A stretch of DNA of 64,000 nucleotides from Terfezia claveryi (lineage: Eukaryota; Ascomycota; Pezizomycetes; Pezizales; Pezizaceae): contig WHUX01000209.1 in the NCBI GenBank assembly GCA_015179025.1, positions 1 through 64,000 on the forward strand, in the 5' to 3' direction. Both the position numbers and the translations under genes were made by a program. The notes under the pieces are model-generated. The model did not search any database. It was given only the letters and a program-made list of their open reading frames with translations, and was not told where the DNA came from. Of this stretch, positions 58,364-64,000 are shown piece by piece. Each line of letters opens with the position of its first letter. Position 1 is the stretch's first letter.

Positions 58364-61300
58364 TTAGAGAAAACCATTTGATAGGTGCCACTTCGAGTCG
58401 AACATACCCATAGCCAGAGCGCCCTCCACCCCCTTCCATCCGGCCTCCTTTCCCAAAATTATAAGGTTCGGCTGCCCAACTCCTGTCCTCAAAGGCACCA
58501 ATCGCGCAGCGCTTCGTAGTCCGTTTTCATCTGCACCAATGACTACAATGGCCACCCTCTCTGGACCTAGCGGCTGAAGGAAAATTGCACCAACTCCTGG
58601 TTCCAATAAATAGATTTTCCCCCTCCCGGTGGCATCCCGAACTGCGATCATCTCCTCGTTGATACTAAGACCAATAACTGTGGCAGATAGTCCAAGGGTT
58701 CTTGAGTCTTTGATATCGATCAAGATCACATTTCCCTTACCAGTCATGCACCGAATATCTTCAACAATATCTGAATCCGCCGAATAGTACTGATGAAGAT
58801 TCCTAGAAATCTCAATTGCGAGCTCTTGGTGGTAGAGTTTCCTTTGAGCCGCCGGTGGGAGAACTATTGTGAAATGGCCGCTGGTGTTGAGGAAAGCATC
58901 TAACGCACCCAATTGCTTCCCGCTCCTCTCTCTCCCTCGCCACGACTGGCTATGTACGCTCTGGAAACCGTCAGCCGATGATTAGACCTCACAAAAATTC
59001 ACACATACCCTCCATTCACCCCTTGCCGATTTGACGAACATATCTCCCACACCGAGGACGCGGAATGACTGGTTATCTAACAAGATTTCTCTAGGAAGGG
59101 CTAGTCCAGGCCTTTCTTTCCCAATACGCCATCTCCTGATATTACTTGTTCCCATCACCCATGTGGTTGTGTTTGTCCAGTCAATGCTGATTTTCCCTAG
59201 CCTGTAGATGTTAGGTCCTATCACGTGATTACTAAGTTCGACTGCCGAATTAGGATACATACTGGTCGTAGACTTCTAGTTGCTCTACAATGACCCCACC
59301 CCGGGGACCCATATCTGCGGGATTTGCGACCACAATTGAGAATTTTGAAGGTAATGGGGGGATCATCGGTTGCTCATTTATGTAGTAATTCACGAATGCC
59401 GGTAAAGAACCATCAGTCATGACACCTTCCCACCTTTTCCGGATTATTAAATGCATACGTGCTGCACCAATGGTCAATGGTGGGAAACTCACCAATGCCC
59501 GCGTCCCGGAAACTCGATATACTCTGTCTCCCATCCAGCTTCATGAGAAAGAAGCCGCATTCTTCGAGAATGGAAAGTTGGGACGTTATCATCCAGCTGC
59601 CCATGGCCTTGCATTATTGGCGTACCAGCATAATTATCAACAAGTAGCTCATGACGATATGAGTTCATAGCTGCTAGGATAAGCCCACTCTTTTTCGAGT
59701 CTGTTTCACGCCACATATGATATGGTACATATGCTGTTCGTGGTTAGCCTCGTAGTTTTTGGAAGCGAAGCCCTTCACCTGGGCCATACCAGAAATGGAG
59801 AGGTACCCAGACAAAGGAGTAGCTGCAATAATTTTGTCACTTCTATGTGTCAGGGCGTACCATGCCCCTTGTCCTCCGTTGGAGTGTCCGGAAACAACCC
59901 ACTTGTCCAAATCAACATTTGGCCCTTTCCAGCCAGTAGATTCGATCCAATCGGGGATGGACGCTATTGCTGCTTCCACGTCGGCCCACCCCCATATATC
60001 TACCCAAAACGTCAGAGCCCATGATGTACTCTGGCGATATTAAACTTACGCCAATCATCACCGCTCCAAAGCGTTACCCCTTGGGGAAGAAGCAACCAAG
60101 CGCATAGATCTAGTAACTTTGCGTACACATGTTGTGCTGAATCCGAATGTACGTCAACTCCCGCCCCATGAAGACTGAGCAGAACAGGGGGATCTGTCGG
60201 AGGTGAACGGCAAGTTGCATTGGGCGATGGTGGGCGCAGTGTAGCATAAGACACTATGCCCGAGGGATGTAGAAATGTAAATATATGGGGGTTATAGATG
60301 GGTTTTGTGGTTGGAAAGGCCAGACTTGTGGAGAGATGCTCTATACCCGAGCCACTTTCCACGCGGTATTGAATGAGTAGAGTAATGTTGGTAGCGTTGG
60401 TGGGAAAGTCCGTAATGCGAACTTTGAGTGGCCTAGATTGGCCTGGCGCGAGTCGGAATAAAGCATCATTCCCTGTATTGAACTCAATCGTTGGCGATGT
60501 ATTCCCCTAGCATTTGATTTAGGTGACAGTTATGATTCCGATGCGAACATGACATACATTTCTCTCTGCTAGAACGCCCAAAATCTCAATCAACCCGGCA
60601 ACTCTCTCATTCCTTACTGGTATACTGACCCACCCCTTGCCAGCAAGCTTCCCACCAACCACATCAGGTACAAGGGCCTTCTCAGCTTCGGCCAGTAGGC
60701 CCCCTGTTGCCAGGTCTGCTTCAATCGCAATTTCAAGAGCTGGGGGCATAGCACCACCAAAGGCTCTGATGTCATGTGTGATCCTAATATCCAGTGTATG
60801 TGGCACTCCTGGCATTAGGTGTAGGACGCTGGGGGATCGCTTGTAGCTGAACATGTCTCCTCCAAAGTAGGGTTTCTTATCTACAAAGTATTCCACAGTT
60901 GGCGAGATATGGAGAGTAACTGATATAGCATCTGGCACATTCTTGCGGGCAGGGCAGACCACCAGGGTCCCACGCGCCCATGCTTGATATTGGATTCCCG
61001 ACCAGCCGTATATTGACCGGAGGATTTCCCAATCAACGACACTCGAGTTGAAGCTCATTGTCATAGTGCCATGACCTAGACTGGAAGTATGTTTGAACTG
61101 AGCAGTGCTCCATCCTACTGTCCCATTGGTTGCCAGAGAGCTCTTGAACAACGGCGCAGTACTGTGGGCGAGATTCTGGAAGCCCCCATAGTATCTAAGA
61201 GGGTCCGCGCCCCATTCGGCTTCTGCTGATCAGTTAGTTCAACTACTGCTTGGGTGAACAACTAGGTGAACAAAGTCAAAGGTTGTTACATGCCCCTAGT

Positions 61301-61465
61301 TCCAATCTGGAAAGGCCCTAGAATATCCCAATTACTCGAGATTTGAATTGATGGCACGCTTGCACTCTCGTTGCATTGTAGATATACTTCATTGATAGAG
61401 GACACCTGAGATGCATAGGGAGCGAGAAAAAACTGGGATAGAATAGAAGTTCTCATGCTGAACAT
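58364..61465 (-). CDS. S9-type / esterase-like alpha/beta hydrolase
   Basis: Eight exons close to 901 residues: 61294-61465, 60558-61222, 60050-60506, 59790-59999, 59493-59733, 59263-59433, 59009-59201 and 58364-58960. N-terminal blocks are SNWDILGPFQIGTREAEWGA and LRYYGGF. The catalytic domain has LLSLHGAGVDV, a nucleophile elbow WVVSGHSNGGQGAWYALTH (Ser in GHSNGG), GHGQLDDNVPTFHSRRM for the acid, and GRGHWWEGVM for the His. A C-terminal region with ITIVL/VIGL strands follows. Substrate unknown; fungal relatives are annotated as prolyl-oligopeptidase-like. A hydrophobic start (MFSMRTSILSQFFLAPYA) may be a weak signal peptide. Intron 1 is a GC-AG intron. Confidence 0.88.
61223..61293 (-). other. 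GC-AG intron 1 of the hydrolase gene
   Basis: The donor reads ACTAGGG|GCATGT and the acceptor GATCAGCAG|AAGCC. Only this join restores FQIGTR-EAEWGA; the nearby GTAACA donor gives the wrong phase. Confidence 0.8.
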
Positions 61466-61959
61466 GCTTTATGAAACCTATGCCAACCTCCGACGTCCCA
61501 TTTGGACGCCACCCTCCATTTTACTAGAGATACTACAGATCCGACGGAGCTAACCTGTCAAGTGCCAACCAGACTACCTACCTGTCAAGGTTATGTAACC
61601 TGCTTACACGATCAAGCACTCAACATACATTTGCGTGCACTGACTGAGGTATACCTTTTTCTCTGACTTTCTTAATCCTAGTCATAAATGCTCTACTGGA
61701 CCGAGAAAAAAGAAAATATACAGAACTACCTAGTCTGCTTCAGTACTAGTTCATGGCATCGCTTTTATCCGAAACAAAAAATCCGAAGAAAGATACCTAC
61801 AAGAAGCAAACCGAAGTCTATCCTACATTATGCTCCAAATTGCGAAAAGAAGAGATATCGTCATTAATCAGACGCACGGTATTTTGGCCTGCTACCATTA
61901 CTGCCAAACCCATGTAACGAGTACTGTAAACCACTAGATATCAAAGTGGTATTGCACTT
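61466..61959. other. spacer, hydrolase promoter / carrier 3' end
   Basis: About 490 bp with an exact 15-mer copy at 61562-61576 (minus). No gene seen. Confidence 0.55.
61562..61576 (-). repeat. dispersed 15-mer, exact copy
   Basis: The minus strand reads TAGTCTGGTTGGCAC, followed by TTG. It lies about 100 bp upstream of the hydrolase start. Confidence 0.6.
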
Positions 61960-63153
61960 CTATGGCAAGACTTTGTCGAATGCTGGGATAAGGGTCTGTG
62001 CCAACCAGAAGGAGAAGACGAGTTTAGGTCCAGTCATTAAAAGCTTTGGCGTCAACCCCTTGAAGAAAGCTGTTGGTCCTTCATTCTTCATCATCTTGGC
62101 GATAATCCTGACACCGCTCTCTGGATTCTCGAAATTTTTGTTCTGAATTCTTGTCTTGACAACGTCCAATGGTGCAGAGACAATCAAGGAGGCAGAAGCA
62201 CCAGCGATGGAGGCAATGAAATTTTGGTACCAGGATGCCTTGTTGTAGTCAGACAAGTTGAAGAGATACTCTTTGGCGAATGCAGAGCCACCGAAAAGCT
62301 ATATGAATGTGATTTCAGCATATATGTTGAAATCCACTAAGACAGAGATACTCACGGCGAAACTTCCGGGGGCATTTCTAGCAGCAGTCCATCCCCAACC
62401 TCTGTACAGCCCAAATCCCTCATCCTTAACAATCTTGAATAAACCTCGCCCTCGGAAGGCTTCCGGATTTGTTTGTCTCTTGATCTTTAGCACATCGAGA
62501 GGGAGAAGTACGATCTCTCCAATACCGATCAAACTATATGATGTCAGATTCGTGCACCACGGACAGTACCTCATTACATAATAACTGACCTTCCGGCGGT
62601 GGCATGCATGATGGCTTTTCCGGTTCCTTTCCCGAAAGCATTGTCGAACTTGTCTCCGTAGTTTTGACCAAGGTAATCCCTTACAAAAGGCTGACCTCCG
62701 TACTTGTAGACCCTTTGCATGACCTATAACTACTCGTAAATACTCGTCCATTGATTAAGCAATCTACAATCGTGCGCACCTTGTAACCAGCAGCATATCC
62801 GAGACCAGGAAAGAGCGAGAAAAACTTCCGGCCGGCTGAAGCTTCAGCATATTCCTTGAAAATCACCTTATTGAATTGAGCTGCAGAGGAGATTTTCGTA
62901 GAATTGCTCATCAAGCGTTTTGCAATAGTGTCAACCTATAAGCACAAACTTAGCTATGCGCAAATCTGGAACGCGAGGGCATACATACTGGATGGAAGAC
63001 AGCAAGCTCGGAGATACCAGCACAACCTAGGTCATATGTGAGCTATTGCGATTGGGGAAGAACCGAGAGCATCTGTATACCTGAACCCAAGAGCCTCGCG
63101 GCTGTAGACTCCTTCTTGACATCTTTGGCGGCCGAAGTATGAGCAGCGTGCAT
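61960..63153 (-). CDS. GGC1: mitochondrial GTP/GDP carrier
   Basis: Inner-membrane carrier swapping mitochondrial GDP for GTP, linked to iron balance. Exons 63081-63153, 62989-63026, 62780-62935, 62590-62723, 62356-62533 and 61960-62298 close to 305 residues. Seen: GSGCAGISELAVFHPVDTIA (first carrier signature PxD), KRLMSNSTKISS, FPGLGYAAGYKVMQRVYKYG, IGEIVLLPLDVLKIKRQTNP (second), GWGWTAARNAPGSFALFGGS, SLIVSAPLDVVKTRIQNKNF (third) and GLTPKLLMTGPKLVFSFWLA. The three PxD/E-x-x-K/R motifs and the Ggc1-type blocks fix the family. Several introns end in ATATAG. Confidence 0.94.
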
Positions 63154-63373
63154 TGCGTCGACTGTATTGATTTTCGCCCTGAGAAAGCTGTGTTGGAAAA
63201 GGACGGAAAGGGTTCTGGCGAGAGCTGGGAGGAAAGAAGAGAGAAAGGCTGGGTCGGGACGCTGCAATTGATATTTTAAATTCACTATACAACACTCATA
63301 CTTATAAAATCTTCCCACATAAACGAACTTTTTTCGTCCCTCTATTTCCTTTTTAGCGGGGCATGGGAACCAG

Positions 63374-63410
63374 CCAATAATATTCTTGGTCGCCAATAAA
63401 GTCACGTGAC
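63374..63410 (-). promoter_or_regulatory. two CCAAT boxes and a CACGTG site upstream of GGC1
   Basis: CCAAT at 63374-63378 and 63393-63397, then the palindrome GTCACGTGAC at 63401-63410, some 220-260 bp before the GGC1 start. CCAAT binds the HAP complex, a regulator of iron-dependent mitochondrial genes, and CACGTG binds bHLH factors. These are motif matches only. Confidence 0.45.
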
Positions 63411-64000
63411 TCACATACCCCTCTGAACTAACCGAGCGGTTAAGTAATTCTCAGAGGTTTACCTAACCAGACTAGGTTTACCTAAGTACGTATTTGGCGC
63501 CACGATGTGGTAGTCTCATGCCACAACCACGAGACTTGTGCCAACCACTCTAGCCACAAACACCACTTAAAACCCGAACTCATTGTCCGACAACTTTTTC
63601 TTCCTTCAGGCTGACAGCAACATACCGCATCGACCCAGCACAACACCTGAAAACTTTTCTGCCAGCTCTATCTCACCACAAACTTCTCACCTTGTGCACT
63701 TGGAGGAAAGGGTCTTTGTGGTCAAAACAAGTTGGTGATCGCTTCACACTTGCTCGCAATAAGAGAGGGAACAGAAGGGAGAAACAAAATTCATTAAAAG
63801 CAGAAACCCCCTGGGCAGTCTCGCTTCTTGGAGTGAATATAATTCAGCTACCTGATCACGCCTTTGTCTAGACTTGAGCAATTTCTTGTTTTTTCTTTAC
63901 TTTGCCTCTTCAGAAGTGAACATAGCTAGATACCATCGAAAATCCTTATACAAAAGACGAAAAGAAAAAAAGCAAGAGAAAAGAAAGAGACAAAACGCAG
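63411..64000. promoter_or_regulatory. likely promoter/leader of a plus-strand gene beyond the window
   Basis: No coding frame. Pyrimidine-rich on the plus strand near 63590-63720, then purine-rich with GAAAAG/AAGAGA runs to the end, as in a fungal 5' leader. It includes GTTTACCTAA repeated at 63457 and 63477 and a near copy of the dispersed 15-mer at 63538-63552 (minus). Confidence 0.4.
63538..63552 (-). repeat. dispersed 15-mer, two mismatches
   Basis: The minus strand reads TAGAGTGGTTGGCAC, followed by AAG. Confidence 0.45.

Overview
This is nuclear DNA of a filamentous ascomycete (Pezizomycotina). The genes carry many GT-AG introns of about 50-80 nt with CTAAC/CTGAC-like branch sites. Gene content fits a filamentous ascomycete: PEX16, CENP-C/Mif2 with a cupin end, a Rab4-type GTPase, a MARVEL protein, a PNS1-type choline-transporter-like protein and TRM9. 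An intron-bearing tRNA-Ser also fits. I cannot fix the genus; the wide gene spacing and transposon debris would suit a repeat-rich lineage.

Left end (1-4.1 kb): a decayed Ty1/copia retrotransposon on the minus strand, running off the left edge, then AT-rich DNA with one orphan ORF. From 4.1 to 12.8 kb: a copper amine oxidase with a one-base frameshift, a convergent O-acetylhomoserine sulfhydrylase, an intron-containing tRNA-Ser(CGA), and a MARVEL membrane protein. From 12.8 to 15.5 kb is gene-poor and holds a 594-bp TA-flanked inverted-repeat element next to an eroded ORF.

15.5-25 kb: PEX16 (-), a ubiquitin-specific protease (+), a GGGATGGGAAA minisatellite, TRM9 (+) and a Myb/SANT protein (-). 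After a 2.5 kb empty stretch with a 115-bp palindromic element come tubulin cofactor B (+), CENP-C (-) and RNase H2 subunit A (+); the last two are divergent. 37-46 kb is a housekeeping block of two divergent pairs: adenylate kinase / RPN8, and a CTL transporter / Rab4. 48-64 kb holds a large RG-rich coiled-coil protein (-), a WW-domain protein (+), an eight-repeat PUF protein (-), an S9/esterase-like alpha/beta hydrolase (-) and the mitochondrial GTP/GDP carrier (-), ending in promoter-like DNA.

Most genes are unrelated housekeeping genes rather than a cluster. Exon models were built by hand from splice signals, phase and family motifs, and nearly all close exactly in frame. No CRISPR, viral or new defence system is seen. 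The most unusual signals are a dispersed 15-mer (TAGTCTGGTTGGCAC) in intergenic DNA, the two inverted-repeat elements, a GC-AG intron, an 11-nt micro-exon in the PUF gene, in-frame stop-free introns, and the unexplained RG/coiled-coil protein.
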